64,000 nucleotides of DNA from Taudactylus pleione (taxonomy: Eukaryota > Chordata > Amphibia > Anura > Myobatrachidae). The notes beneath the pieces are model-generated. The model did no database searches, was not told the origin of the DNA, and worked only from the letters and a program-made list of their open reading frames with translations. The first letter of the stretch is position 1. Each line of letters starts with the position of its first letter. The DNA lies in contig JAUIMM010000002.1 of the NCBI GenBank assembly GCA_031769625.1, positions 1,054,001 to 1,118,000 of the forward strand, written 5' to 3'. The translations under genes were made by a program, and so were the position numbers. Below, piece by piece: positions 10,641 through 23,329 of the stretch.

Positions 10641-11514
10641 AGGTGTAGACTCACATTTGCATTGCGAAGTCTCCTGAGAAGTGGAGCAGTCCGGGTCAGA
10701 AGTGTGTTAAAGTAATGGTAAAGACATGGAGAAAGTGTCACGTCACCTTATAAGATTTGGTTGAGGAGTTGCAACCAGCAAAAGTACAGTCACAAAGTCA
10801 CATGATGTGTAGCATACATATGGAGGCAAGAGGACAGAAAAGCCACATGATTGACATTAGGGCTCAGGTAGTTGTGAAAGAAGTAGATTGTAGACATTTG
10901 AAATGTTTGCCAGGAGGAGGCGCTGCGGCCACGAAGATGTAGATGATAGCAGAATGTGCATACAATACAGTTGATTATCAAGTGTAGTACTTACACTTGA
11001 GCACTCGATGGCAGCAACACACCAGCAATGATATAACAGAGGGAAGCTACAAACTGATAGTATAGGAAACTTCTCTCAGAAATGACAGTAAATAATTATT
11101 GCAGGGAACTGAGCAATTAGTTTTGGACAATTGTTTCACAGTGTACCTGAAATGATGCTGTCCAGGGAGCAGATATGATGTTGATGCACAGTAAGTCTAT
11201 GCGGAGGAAAAACAAGGAAGTCCGGTAGAGTGGGTCAAATGCAAAAGTTAAGGTGGTAAAAATGTAAAAGTTGGTAGGAGCAGACAATCCATCTGGAAGC
11301 ACAGCACACGCTCACTCTGAGTAGTGTCCTCCAAAATGGCTGCTAGTTTTCAATGCTCTTGACGTACGTCTAATATAAAGAAGTCCACATGAGCATTCGA
11401 TAAGCTAAATCACATTGATAGTATGCCTAGTGATAAAATCCAATATTTTAAAAGATTTACCTCCTCTTAAAACCTTCGTGATTTTTGAACAAGATATGGG
11501 AACATTAATGCACA
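10641..11514. other. Unassigned region, possibly the 5' part of the minus-strand LINE
   Basis: No convincing coding segment or repeat terminus is visible. By position it would be the 5' untranslated or early ORF1 part of the LINE read on minus. It has no counterpart in the second copy, which is cut at 62014. Confidence 0.3.
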
Positions 11515-11522
11515 TACTACAT

Positions 11523-11707
11523 CAGGGGTTCCCAACCACGGTCCTCAAGGCACACTAACAGTCCAGGTTTTAAGGATAGCCATAATTGAGCACAGGTGAC
11601 TTAATTAGTACCTTAGTTATTTTGATTTAACCATCTGTGCTTAAGCATGAATATCACTAAAACCAGTACTGTTAGTGTGCCTTGAGGACCGAGGTTGGGA
11701 ATCACTG
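11523..11707. mobile_element. hAT-type MITE, 185 bp, nearly palindromic, TSD TACTACAT
   Basis: The ends CAGGGGTTCCCAACCACGG and CCGAGGTTGGGAATCACTG are inverted repeats, and the whole element folds back on itself around an AGTACCTTAGTTATTTTGAT-like centre. TACTACAT occurs immediately outside both ends (11515-11522 and 11708-11715), the 8-bp duplication expected of hAT transposition. It is inserted in a PLE fragment. Confidence 0.9.
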
Positions 11708-11715
11708 TACTACAT

Positions 11716-12131
11716 GTACCATAGCGGTAGAAACCTTTTGTGCGAATGGGGTCCATGGTTTGAAAATCTAAAGCACTGCGCACAAGTTTACTCTTTAAAT
11801 TGTCCGCCCTACGGTAGATAAAAGGTTTCTCAGGTAAAACAGTTTTTAAAACAGGGTCCTTTGTTAAAAAATGCCAATGTTGTTTAAGAACTCTTTCCAA
11901 CTCTTTAAAATGGCTCCCATATTTTGTAATAAAAGACCATTAATTCCCTTTCTTTAAATCTTTAACTTCTTTGGGCTTCAAGAATTGGTCTCTTTCCATT
12001 TTCTGGATATCCTCTTTAATTTGAATTATATGATTCCCTTCATATCCTCGTGCTAGAAAATGATTTCCCATTGTGTCCATTTGTTCATTGCAGATTACTG
12101 GATCACTACAGTTTCTTTTGACCCATTCCAT
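11716..12131 (-). pseudogene. Penelope-like element ORF fragment (post-RT linker region)
   Basis: On minus, GYEGNHIIQIKEDIQKMERD is followed after a frame change by VLKQHWHFLTKDPVLKTVL, then FIYRRADNLKSKLVRSAL and KGFYRYGTC. This order (helical segment, KHW.IL..DP.L, YRRA..LK..L, then a Cys motif) is that of the region between RT and GIY-YIG domains in Penelope-like ORFs. A stop and a shift near 11935 and the MITE insertion at 11523 disrupt it. Its upstream part is missing because Tc1 sequence abuts at 12132-12136. Confidence 0.7.
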
Positions 12132-12135
12132 TAAG

Positions 12136-12520
12136 CTCCCGCCGCACAGTGTTTGTGCTTACATGAATGTCAGTGGAAGATTGGAACTCTTCAGCTATGG
12201 AATCAGCAGAGTGTTGGTGACTTTTACGCACCATGCGCCTTAGCAGTTGTTGACCCCGCTCTGTGATTTTACATGGTCTTCCGCTTCGTGGCTGAGTTGC
12301 TGTTGTTCCTAAATGCTTCCACTTTCTAATAATATCACTTACTGTTGACCGTGGAATATCCAGCAGGGATGACATTTTCACAAACTGTCTTATTGCAAAG
12401 GTGGCATCCAAAGACCCATTTTGTATCACAAATGTTTGCAAATGGAGACTGCACGATTTTATACACCTGTGGCAAAGGGTCTGATTGAAACACCTCAATT
12501 AAAAAATTAAAGGAGAATTC
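12136..12520 (-). pseudogene. Tc1/mariner transposase N-terminal fragment
   Basis: On minus, SSLLDIPRSTVSDIIRKWKH followed by TTATQPRSGRPCKITERGQQ and ADSIAEEFQSSTDIHVSTNT is the bipartite paired-like HTH DNA-binding region of Tc1 transposases, including the GRPCK AT-hook-like linker. The catalytic domain is absent; the sequence runs into PLE sequence at 12131. Upstream on minus (12400-12515) lies Tc1-type terminal sequence rather than the normal start, so the element is internally rearranged. Confidence 0.75.
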
Positions 12521-12888
12521 CCTTGGAAAGGGCACATCGTGCCCTCCGGCCTAAACCAAGTGATAACGACCCCCCTCGAGATGTGATTATGCGTTTCCTT
12601 AGTTACAAGGACAAGGAACTTGTTCTGGCTCCAACCTGGGGTAAGCCCCATATTCTCTTCAATGCTGTTAATCTCCAATTCTATCAAGATCTCTCTCCCG
12701 TGATGATTGCCAAATGGAGAGATTTTCGGGATTTAACCAGAGCTCTACGTAACAGGAATATCCGATACCTCTGGGGTTTCCCTTTCAAACTCATTGTTGA
12801 CTTAAATGGCAAATTGGTCCTGATCCGAGATCTTCGGGAGTGCAAGGACTTATTAACCCACTTAGAGGAATCTGGCTCTCCTCCTTAG
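12521..12888 (+). pseudogene. L1-like LINE ORF1, C-terminal domain (5' truncated)
   Basis: This open frame ends at TAG 12888 and encodes ERAHRALRPKP, RDVIMRFLSYKDKELVLAP and DLSPVMIAKWRDFRDLTRAL. These correspond to the Transposase_22 RRM/CTD of L1 ORF1, the trimeric RNA-binding protein that coats LINE RNA. The coiled-coil N-terminus is missing, because a Tc1 fragment abuts at about 12520. ORF2 follows about 0.9 kb downstream in the same direction. Confidence 0.8.
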
Positions 12889-13800
12889 AATGATTCCTCT
12901 GATTCGTGAGTGTTCTTTCTCTCCGAGGCTTTACCCTGACTTTGACTTTGCTGTTTTTGTTCATTGTTTTGTGTTTCTGTAATTTTTTCAAGGAACTGGT
13001 AATTTAATATCTAAGTTTGCGGTTTACGATATTATTAGATATATTTGGTCTAGTTCGCTTCAATTCAGCTATCAATATGTTATTTTCTGTTCTGTTTTTC
13101 ATTTTGCTTCCCTTGCTCTCCCCCCCATTCATTTTTTTTTCTCCTCTCTTTTTCATTCTATTATTTGCGATTGATATATTAGGATTATCTCCTATGGCAA
13201 TGTTTTGATTATGTTTTCACTGCTTTATTTTTATAATATTCCATGCCTCTGCAATACTTAGTACTCTATTATTTATGGTTTAGGATATTATTATGTGTTG
13301 CTGATCTAGGCTGCTCTAATTAATGTTTTCATCTTCCTCCACATATGCCACTTTGCTACCGTTTTTCGATCCCCTCCTCCTCCATTTTATTATTACTTTT
13401 CCCTTTTTCCCCCCTCAAACATGTCTCTTCCTTTCTATAGAAATTATTAGAATTTAAATTATATTTTCTAAGTAAATTCGTATTTATTTATATTTTTATT
13501 TTTTCACCTAGAGGTGCCTCGGGCTATTTTTGCCTGCGCCTCTTATGACGATTGTGTCCTAGCCTCTGTGTACTTCTTTCCACCTTTCTGGTTCTTTGTT
13601 CCTATCTTTTCTTTCCTTTTCGGTCCCATTTTCCTTCTGTTTTCTGTTCTTTTTCTATTCCTTTTTTTTCTTTAATTACTATTATTTTTTTCTCTCTCTC
13701 TCTCTTTATCTCTCTTAGGCGAGCCGGGGACTCTGTTTAATTTTCTTTGCACATTAAATCTTTCCCTGAATTTTTTATTTTAATTTTTTATTATTTTATC
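12889..13800 (+). other. Inter-ORF spacer of the plus-strand L1-like LINE
   Basis: Very T-rich, pyrimidine-dominated sequence with no coding segment, between the ORF1 stop and the ORF2 start. A spacer this long (about 0.9 kb) is unusual next to mammalian L1. Confidence 0.5.
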
Positions 13801-16800
13801 ATGCCTTTTACTATTGCTTCCATGAATGCCCGAGGTCTTAATACCCCCGAGAAACTTTCGCATTTGTTCTGCATCATTCGTAGCCTTAAGGCTGACATTG
13901 TTCTTTTACAACATACCCACTTCCGAACCCCTGACCATCCGTCCTTGCTTTCTAAACAATTCTCCAATGTATTCTACTCTTCCAGCATGACCAAACACAA
14001 TGGAGTTGCGATCCTAATTAACAACAAACTGCCCTTCACACAAAACTCTGTCTACACTGATTCAGATGGCCGTTATATTATTTTGACTGGTAGATTGGGA
14101 CATATAGATGTCACTATTGCTAATGTCTATGCTCCTAATGTTGGTCACAAATGCTTTTTTAAGTCTTTTTTTAGCTCATTGCATAAGCGTCATATTGGCT
14201 ATTTGTTTCTCGGCGGAGATTTTAACTGTGTACTGGATCCCGCTTTAGATAAATCCTCCTCTCAGGCCCGTCCCCGTGTATGCCCTCTCTCCAGATCTCT
14301 TGCTAAACATATTATAGAAGCAGGGAACTCGGCGTTTTCTCAACCCCTCCTTTAGAGATTACACCTTTTTTTCTGCTCCTCACCGTTCATACTCAAGAAT
14401 CGACCTAATCCTCTGCAGTCTATTAGTCTCTAAACACCTCACTAACTCTGAGATCATTTCAAATTTGTGGTTCGACCACTCAATTGTCACCTCTTCTTTC
14501 AACCTTTTGGACACCCCGGTCGCCCGGCACCCTTGGAGACTCAATGAGACGCTATTAAAAATTCCTCACTTCCGAGCAAAGATCACAGATATTTTGAAGG
14601 GCTACTTCTCCCTCAACGTGCCTGATTCTGGCTGCTCTCCAATTATCTTGGAAGCTCATAAATGCGTCCTTCGGGGTCACATTATCAGCTATGCCTCACA
14701 CAGGAATAAGGAACATAAACTACTCCTTAAGTCCCTTACAGAACAGGTCCAGCAGCTAGAATCTCTTCGCAAACATACTCCTATGGATGCCATTTACAGA
14801 CAATTGGTTGTAGCGAAATCTGCACTTAACACTATTATTTCAGAGAAGATTGAGAAATCGCTCAGAAGATTAAACCAGCACTTTTATGAAAAAAGCAATA
14901 AGGCAGACACTTTACTAGCCAACCGCCTGAAGGCTCGCAAATCTATTCTAGCAATCCCGGCACTCAAGGATCTCTCCAATATAATCCCCTTAAAATTAAC
15001 TCTATTTTTAAGGACTATTATACTCACCTCTACAATCTCAAAAATTGTGACTCTCCCCAATCTGTCCCATCTATTCCTACTTCTGAATATCTCTCCTCCT
15101 GTGCCCTACCTCAGATTGATTCTGTCACTGCTGCAGATCTTAGTCTTCCCATAACTGAAGAAGAATTAATTGCTGCCCTTAAAACCCAGAAACCCTCAAA
15201 AGCACCAGGTCCAGATGGACTCCCCTTTTCACATTACAAGGCCTTTCAAGATTCTCTCATTCCATACCTCATGTCCTCCTTTAATCATGTTTTTGAGGGT
15301 AGCTTCTTTCCTTCAGATTCCACTAGAGCCAAAATCATGGTCATCCCAAAGCCAGGTAAAGATCCCCAACTTGTGACTATCGTCCAATATCCCTTTTAAA
15401 CACTGACCTCAAACTTTTCGCTAAAATACTAGCAAACAGATTAAACCCTATCCTCCCTTCTCTCATCCATCCAGACCAGGTGGGCTTTGTGCCTACCCGC
15501 CAAGCACTTGACAATACTAGAAGAGTAGATTTAATCCTTCATGTCAATACCCTTAAGCTCCCCTCTCTACTTCTTGCCCTTGATGCCGAGAAGGCCTTTG
15601 ATAGGGTCTCTTGGCCCTTTATGACTGATACTTTGCTTGGTTTTGGCTTCAAGGGAAATTTTCTCCAAGCCATTAAAGCTCTCTACTTCAACCCTTCCAC
15701 TTCTGTTTTAGCAGGCGGCCTTCTTTCAGACCCCTTCCCTATCTCAAATGGTATCAGGCAGGGTTGCCCACTCTCCCCACTTATCTATGCTCTGATAATA
15801 GAACCTGTAGAATTCGAGCGAATATTGATATCTCTGGTATATCTATAGGCAACTCCTCATACAAACGCTCTCTTTTCGCCGATGATGTCCTCCTCACCCT
15901 CCGATGATCTTGCTCCCAAATCTCTTCCAGGAACTATCTGTAAATGGCCGCTTGTCTGGCTACAAGGTAAACCATGATAAATCTGAGGCCCAGCCCATCC
16001 ATATCCCAAGTGCATCCCTGGACCTCCTTCGTCTTAATTTCTCTTTCGTCTGGAAGACAGATTCTATTAAATACCTTGGCATTCATCTCACAAAATCTTA
16101 TCACATTCTGTACAAATCAAACTACCCCCCCTTATTCCGTGCAATTGAGCAAGATATTTCCCGTTGGTGTACTCTTTTTATCTCCTGGATAGGATATATA
16201 AACGCAATAAAAATGAATGTCCTTCCCAAACTACTATATCCTTTTCAGACCCTTCCTGTCTCTGTACCCCCCGTGTTCTTTCTTCTCTTCAATCACTTTA
16301 CGGCAAGTTCATTTGGAACAACAGAAGACCTCGCCTTCGCATGGAGATCCTTTTCAAAAGTTCAGTAACAGGTGGTCTTGGACTTCCATCACTATCTAAA
16401 TATTATCAAGCCTCCAGGCTCAGTCAATTGGCAGCTTGGCTCTCCCCTAAAGGTACCAAACGATGGGTCGACCTGGAATCTGACCTCTGTAAAGTCACAT
16501 CCGTTTCCGATCTGGCTTCTACGCAAACATAGGCCCCCTCAGCTCTCTCAGTTGCCTCAGTAGTTCTTACTTTGTCTATATGTGACTCTCTTCTAAATTT
16601 GCTCTGTCTACCTACCCCTCACCTCAAACCCCCTGTGGAATCATCCCTCTTTTCCTCCTGGCAACTCACCTCATATGGCTAATACCTGGTCAAAGATCGG
16701 CTTTACCCGTTTCCGTCACATCATAGGTAATTTAGCTCCGCAAACGTTCGCCGACATCCGCGAGAAACATTCACTCCCGCAAACCTGTTTTTATCAATAT

Positions 16801-17579
16801 CTTCAACTCTGTAACTTTGTTTCCTCATTCCTTCCATCCTCTCATTCTCAATGCAATCCCACGGCGATGGAACGCCTTTGTATGTATAGTCCTGCTGATA
16901 AAGGCCTCATTTCTCGTATCTATCATACTATACTTATCCAGCTACATTCACCTCTGACGGCCCAATAACTCTCTTGGGAACTGGACCTAGGTATCTCTTT
17001 GGGAGAAGAAACTTGGGAGGTTATCCGCCTCAATATATCAAAATGTTCAATAAGTGTTTCCATTAAGGAGAACTCATATAAAATATACACCTGATGGTAT
17101 CTTGTGCTGGAACGTCTTAACCAAATATATCCTGCTACCTCCAATATGTGTTAGCAAAACTGTGGCCAAGTAGGCTCTTTTCTCCATATTTGGTGGACGT
17201 GCCCTAATATCATTCCTTTCTGGACACTTGTTAAATCACTTATATCCTCCATAGTCCCACTGTGCCCCCCCTTTCCCTGGCCTCGTTACTCCTGTGTGCC
17301 CCGATCTGCCAGTTATCCAAATTTGACAATAAATTGATTACGTATATTCCTGTGCGGCCAAATATCAGATCGCTAGGACCTGGAAAAACCCTTCTCCTCC
17401 AACTCAACAGGCGCTCCTCAATCGTGTTTTGTTTGTGTCCAAAATGGAGTATATCACTAGCCTCCAAAATAATAATGTGGGCAAGTATCACAAAATTTGG
17501 TCCCCGTGGTATAGGTTTAACAACGCAACCCTTCCTGGTCTATCTTAAACATTTATTCTCTAATCTGATGTTAGTTTAA
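13801..17579 (+). pseudogene. L1-like LINE ORF2 (endonuclease, reverse transcriptase, C-terminal domain), frameshifted
   Basis: ORF2 provides target-primed reverse transcription. The best start is ATG 13801 (MPFTIASMNARGLNTPEKLS). The AP-endonuclease-like domain is clear: SMNARGL, LLQHTHF, NVYAPN and GGDFNCVLD. The first break is a stop at 14353; translation resumes in another frame as RDYTFFSAPHRSYSRIDLIL, and SRIDLI is the last endonuclease motif. RT blocks follow: SKAPGPDGLP (15200), LDAEKAFDRVSW (palm A aspartates, about 15590), GIRQGCPLSP (15750) and FADDVLLTL (palm C, about 15880). The tail encodes IWWTCPNIIPFW, the C-terminal Cys/His block. At least six frame changes separate these blocks, so it is a dead copy. 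Confidence 0.88.
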
Positions 17580-18248
17580 TATAAATGTTTATATTTATTT
17601 ATTGATTTTATTTACTTTTTTTTTTTCTAATTTTTTTTTCTTTTTTCCTTTTTCTTCTTCTTTTCTCCCTTTCACAGTTCTCTTCCTGTCATTCTCAACT
17701 TTTTTCCCCCACTAATCCTCCTTGTTTTTAAATTTTTCTCTATTAATGTCTCTGACAAGTTTTTGTAGCTTTTATATTGATTTTTTGAATATGTTTATGG
17801 GATTCAAAGTTACAATTTGATATATTTTTTACGATAACTGGAGGTTTTTTTTTGGCTCTCATAACCAATATTCTGGTGTTTTACAACAAAAATAATCGTT
17901 ACTATTTTAGGTTTTGAGCTGTTGTATCACATCCATTTTTATATGTTTAATAACTGGAAGGAAAGAAGGACAAAAATATATAACATAGAAATGTGGTTTG
18001 AAAACTGTAATATTCGATTGTCTCTTTTTTCTGTTTTTTGATGATTCAGGATATATATGTCTGTTTCTGTTTTGTATTTTTGTCTCACATTTTGACAAAA
18101 AAAAGATCTTAAAAAAAACTAGTGAAATAGCCTTTGGGGGGGGGGTCTGGAAGTATGGGGGAGGTCTCTTTTTGATTGCAGATGCTTGCTGAAGGTGCAT
18201 TTTTTCACACATGGTATATAGGCCGTTCAATTGAACAGCCGATATATA
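17580..18248. other. LINE 3' tail and unassigned AT-rich sequence
   Basis: Pyrimidine-rich sequence (TTTTCTTCTTC-type runs, 17610-17760) follows ORF2 and is probably its 3' untranslated region. From about 17800 I recognise nothing; a G9 run lies near 18137. Confidence 0.4.
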
Positions 18249-19320
18249 GGGCCAAATGTAATAGGTAGTCTGTTTTGGTAAATTGCAAGTTTGGTGCTAA
18301 ACTCGCAATTTTTCACAACTCTCCAATGTAATAGGGTGTCTGTTCATTAAAACTCGCATTTTTCAGAGTTACTAAAGCTCTCCATTCTCAAACTCGCATC
18401 CAGATGTTTTCACATTGAAAACAATCAACTCGCCCAATGTAATAGGGTGTCTGTTTCAGACTCACAAAAAAAAGATTACCAAAAGTCTCCAAATAATAGA
18501 CCTGCTTCAGGCTAGCGAGTACATCCTGAGCAGGTCAGATTAACACAGAAACAAGCACATATCCATGAGATATGTACATGTTTCAATGTGTGTACTTATG
18601 TAAAATGTTTTTAAATAAAAAAAAAATTACGTGCACCCCCTCCCCAAAAGCATAACCAGCCCCGGGCTTTATAAAGCCTGTTCTGGTTCTAAAAATACAG
18701 GGGCCAAAATGCGTAGGGGGCCCCTGTATATTAAGAACCAGCACAGGGCTTTGTTGAGCTGGTCCTGGTTCTGGAAAATCAGGGGACAAAACGAGTAGGG
18801 GTCCCCTGAAGATTCCAGAACCAGCACCGAACTCTTTCTAGCGGGGTGATAATGCCACAGCCAGGGAAAACCTTTCACCGGTTTCCCCGGCCAAAGCATT
18901 ATCCCTGACCGCTAGTCAGTCCAGGCCGGGGATCCCTGGGGAGTTGGGTACCCACCCAATAAAGGGGTACCCCTCTCCAGGGCACCCCAGGCCTAGACTG
19001 ATAACCCGGGGCTATCCCCGGCACCCTATGCCCATGGGTGCCGGGTTGATAGTGTTAGTGTAAAGTTTTAAAATAAAGTTTCCATATTGTCATTATTTGT
19101 AGAACCACAAGTACCAGCAAGCCTCCCCTGCATGCTGGTATTTGGAGAACCACAAATACCAGCATGCGGGGCATTACGGGCCCACTGGCACTTGTAGTTC
19201 CTCAACTAAAGAAATACGTAAATAAACAAACATACACCGTGAAAGTAAAATTTTAATAAAACATACATGCACACTCACACTCACACATACTCACCTAGTA
19301 TCCGAAGTAATCCATGTCAT
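18249..19320. mobile_element. MITE-like DNA element fragment(s), termini GGGCCAAATGTAATAG
   Basis: The left end GGGCCAAATGTAATAGG is the same terminus as the MITE at 37935-38103, but no matching right end was found. Internally there are several complementary segments: GGGGTACCCACC-like stems, paired CAGGGGCC/GGCCCCTG runs around 18700, and two copies of ACCACAAGTACCAGCA/ACCACAAATACCAGCA at 19100-19170. It looks like a larger fold-back element that lost its right end, abutted by PLE sequence at about 19320. Confidence 0.45.
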
Positions 19321-21870
19321 TATTAATGTGTTCAAAAGTGCCAACTTCTGCAGAGAGTGGAAGGAACTACAAGGTGCCATTCTCAAACATTGGCCAATTC
19401 TACTAGCAGACAGTCATCTTTCATCGGTACTGGAGAAACGAGTCAACATGGGTTGGAGACGATCCAAAAATCTGGTATATGGTTATTTTAAGCATGAGCT
19501 CCTGATTATGTACTGATGCAATTACCTTCTTTTCTTATATCACATTTCCACTCATTTGTAAGGGCACTCTCATCACAGATTTTCAGGAAAGACGCCTGCA
19601 ATGACTGTCATCAGGCACCTCTCAGCTGATACAATGTGACAGCAGATGCCTCACTGACTTATTCTCATCCCTATGTGCTTTTAGGGTACGCTCACATGTC
19701 TTTCACTACTGAGGTACAATGACATGCAGTAGCTGCTCTCTCAGCATATCAATTAGGGAATAGACTATTTTTCTTGTTCATAATCTTTGCTGCTATACAC
19801 ACTGGGTATCTTACATAATTATCCTTCTCTATGAGATATATATCTTCTCTAAATATAGATATTTTCACTTCATCTATTAAACGTTTGAAACAATCATGTT
19901 CTCATTTTGAATAAGTTATATCAGGCAATCATTGTTCTATGTAATCTGCTTCCTTATTTATACATTTTTGCACATATGTATGTTAATCTGCCCTGTTAGT
20001 GGCACTAATTATTATCTCCATAAAGAATCTGGAGCATTATTAGTATACTATTATACATTACGAATGATTCTTTATCATACTAGGCAATACTGTGTGAGAC
20101 CAATGTAGCTCGCTTTTCTACATATATATATATATTTTCATTAATCTACATTGTCAGCAATACCAACCATTATCCTCATGATGAATTTGTATCATTAACA
20201 GATTGTTATATATTGATTTTTTATCATTATGCATTGTCGTTTTTCCAGCCTTATAATTGGCTGGCTTGCTTGTCTATCATGTATCCTACATTGCCGTTTT
20301 TTCAGTGTTCTGATTGGTTAGCACGTTTGTCTATCAAAGAATTGATCCAATGGGAACAAACATAGGATTCATGATACTGATAGGCTAATTGATTCTCAAC
20401 TATAGTAGAGGTACAGTGATTGGTCAGCAGTGGGTACAAGAGGACTGACCCACTACTGACTGTCATAAGGTTGGAACTGTGAGCAAGCCTATCAGTGGCG
20501 AAACGCGCGTCAGACCTACATTTCCGGGTCACGTGATGCGCACGCGTGACACCGGCTTTCCAGCTATACACAGCGGCATGCACCGGCACTGCTATCAGCA
20601 CTAACAGATGACAAATCAGGACTGCACGCTAACCAGGTAAGTGGCGTATACCCCCTGCACTGCCTAGCGCATCAGGGCAGACGGCCACTAAAACCTGACA
20701 GCTTATCTTACCTCATATTCTATATACTTACCGGACTCATGTCTCCCTCTCTGTAACAATACAGTTTATCTCACAGAGGGACAAGCGATTGGCTATTTTG
20801 ACTTATTTTTTCAATCATGCATGTTTAAGCAACAATAGCAGTCATCAGTTTAGTCATTGATATCCTATGAGGTCTGTACTGATGTCCTTAGTGCTGCTGT
20901 TTGTCATACTTTGTATATTTTCTCTATGGGAAATTTATTGACAAATAATCCCTTTTCTTATACCAATCTCCAGTGCACATGGGCATACAAACAAAAATAT
21001 ATGTATGATAATTAATGTGAATCTATTCCATCAGGAAAGCGACACTATCATTTAAGGTGATCTTTTCCTGATACAATATGCCCATACTGTGTTAACAATA
21101 TTATTATTTCTGGCCAATAGGCACATATTTTATACTTATGCCATCATAGCATTATCTCGCCTGGCTCTTTTTCAATGCACAGTGGAGATACATATCTCCT
21201 TTGATTTATGTATATATGTATGTTTTGTCCTGTCTGTTAAAATTCTCTTTGTGTGCCTATTTTTCTTAATACTATAAAGAGGAACCTTGATATCAGAGAT
21301 TCATACATTTGTGGAGAATGCATCTCCCTCAATTCAAGCGTATACGTTAAACAGGCTTAATATGCAAATATGGTTTAACTATGGATAGACAGGTATGAAA
21401 TATTGTATTGTGGCCAAAGGCGCATATTGAATATTCATATCATCTTGTTACATTGTAACACCATTGTATTTCCCTTGTTTTATTTATACACGTCTTGTCT
21501 ATCTCTTTCAACATCATTAAGAGAGACATTATTGTCAGAGGTGATCTTCCTTGCAGGGAATGCATCTCCCTTGAATTATGTATATATGCATTTCCCCTTT
21601 ATAGTTAAGCACGCCTTAAATTGGTATTTAAACATATTGTGGTCCTAGGCACCTAAGAGGATTCACAGCATCACAGCATTATTTTGCCTGGCTTCTTGAG
21701 TGGAAAATTGTTTCCATTGATTCATTCATATAAGTATTGTCTGTGTTTTTGTGTTTGTTTAATTGTTTCTAAGTTGCTCACCTTTTAATACCATGTTAGA
21801 ATAAAAGTTAATTTTTAATTTGCTGATTTCAGCCATATCTCCATACCTATTGTGTGCCCCCACAAAGAGT
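19321..21870 (+). mobile_element. Penelope-like element fragment with terminal repeat-like tail
   Basis: A short frame at 19328-19516 encodes FKSANFCREWKELQGAILKH, WPILLADSHLSSVLEKR and GWRRSKNLVYGYFKHELL. This corresponds to the KHW.ILL.D..L..L / WR...NL segment between RT and GIY-YIG in PLE ORFs. The following 2.3 kb is non-coding and AT-rich; around 20495 it contains GGCGAAACGCGCGTC, a motif typical of PLE terminal repeats (GAAACGCG). No RT domain remains. The right boundary near 21870 is uncertain. Confidence 0.55.
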
Positions 21871-22124
21871 CCTTCTTTTCTTCTCTCTTGTGGTCTTTAT
21901 GTTATAAACTGACTCTGGGGAGCACCATAGACTTTCCTATAGATGGCCTGTCAGACTGACGTCTCATGACCTATGATAGGAATACCATGACACGTACATG
22001 TGTGTGTATATAATAAGTCTATTTTTAGGTATACATATGAGATACATCATTTATCATACTTCAGCAGAATTTTCTCAGTGCGGGTCCAGTTTGTATTCCC
22101 TTGTACTTGTATGTTACTAAGAGC

Positions 22125-22550
22125 AAGTGGGCATCTTGTGTCAGGCTGGTGGGCATCTAATTTCATACCGCGATCGCACGGCAAATCATAGTGGGTGTGC
22201 TAATGTTTTGCTTGCGATCGCAGGATTTGCATACTTTGACTGGGGACGGCTGCGTGCAAAAGCAGCCATGTGACCGAGTCTAAATCGGGCCCTGTGTGCA
22301 CTCTCTATGTCACTGATGATGCATGCTCCCGCTCTTCATCAGCGACATCTCCCGTTGGACCTGCATTCAGGTCCGAAGGGCGACATCGGCAGCGACGGCC
22401 ATGCTGCTGAATGCACCATGGCCCTTAATGACGCACCATCGCTCACGACATCGGCAAGTTTGTATGCACTGGCCGATGCCGGGAGCCCCGTCACACGATA
22501 GGTTGGCTGGACACACATCATTAAATGTGTACCCAGCATAACCACGGTCA
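22125..22550. repeat. Unclassified MITE-like sequence
   Basis: The segment has GATCGCACGGCAAAT...GCGATCGCAGGATTTG fold-back pairs and a GAGTCTAAATCGGGCCCT block resembling a Harbinger terminus in inverted orientation, then a GC-rich part with CGACATCGGCAGCGACGGCC. The bounds are approximate. Confidence 0.35.
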
Positions 22551-22924
22551 CAAAGCTGAAGTCTTTATCACCTGATTAAGATGTACTTTAGTACATGTAA
22601 CTAATACTGCTGATACAACATGGGCTAAAATCACTGCTATGTCCTCAGAAGATCACATTTATGGGTGATAACAAAGAAATGAACATTAATCATGGACAGA
22701 TAGTCATTACACAGTACAGTATATATTTTTTTTATTATTAATAAATGGAAATAGTGCAAATATCAGCAGCTCACACAGTATATAAAGCAGAAGCCAGTGG
22801 AAATTGGGTCTGGCCTGTGGTGGGTGCTGGAGGCTGCAGAGTGTCTGTAGGGACATACAGAGGTAGAGGTGGAAGGAACATACCAAGTCTGACAGCTGAG
22901 GGGTGGGGGTGAGCCAGGACTTAC

Positions 22925-23044
22925 TGCAGTGATCACTATAGGTTTCCTGTCCAGGCCAGACTCCCCTTTTATATTAGACTCTTCTGTGACTCCTGTTCCC
23001 ATGTAGACCTGACCTGATTCTCCACTGCCAAATGCTCCTATGCT
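22925..23044 (-). other. Possible isolated coding exon (40 codons, phase 0-0)
   Basis: On minus, a polypyrimidine-like CTTCATCTTGCAG acceptor (exon from 23044) and a GTAAGTCC donor (exon to 22925) flank exactly 120 nt that are open in one frame. The frame encodes SIGAFGSGESGQVYMGTGVT followed by EESNIKGESGLDRKPIVITA. The product is not recognised. It lies 4.7 kb beyond the kinase stop on the same strand, so it could be the first visible exon of a neighbouring gene, or chance. Confidence 0.3.
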
Positions 23045-23329
23045 CTGCAAGATGAAGGCAGGATCGTTTTGTTATAAATCAGTCATGTTTATATGGAGCT
23101 ACTCAGAGACTGACATTAAAGCATCATTAGTTTATTTAAACATGGAAAAGCTGTATGGTGACTCTTCTTTTAGCACCCAAATACTGTACCACTGACCACA
23201 CTACTGAGCAGAATACCCCAGAACATCACACTATGTATGGCATTTCTCATTCATACAGGGGACATAAGCACACCCCAATCACTTTAGAAAGATGACTCCA
23301 TGAACCATTAACAGTGCTTTATACCTGCC

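Noticed and set aside
13747..13800. Upstream start for the LINE ORF2
   Set aside because: The extra N-terminal residues are translated T-rich spacer; the conserved endonuclease start is ATG 13801.
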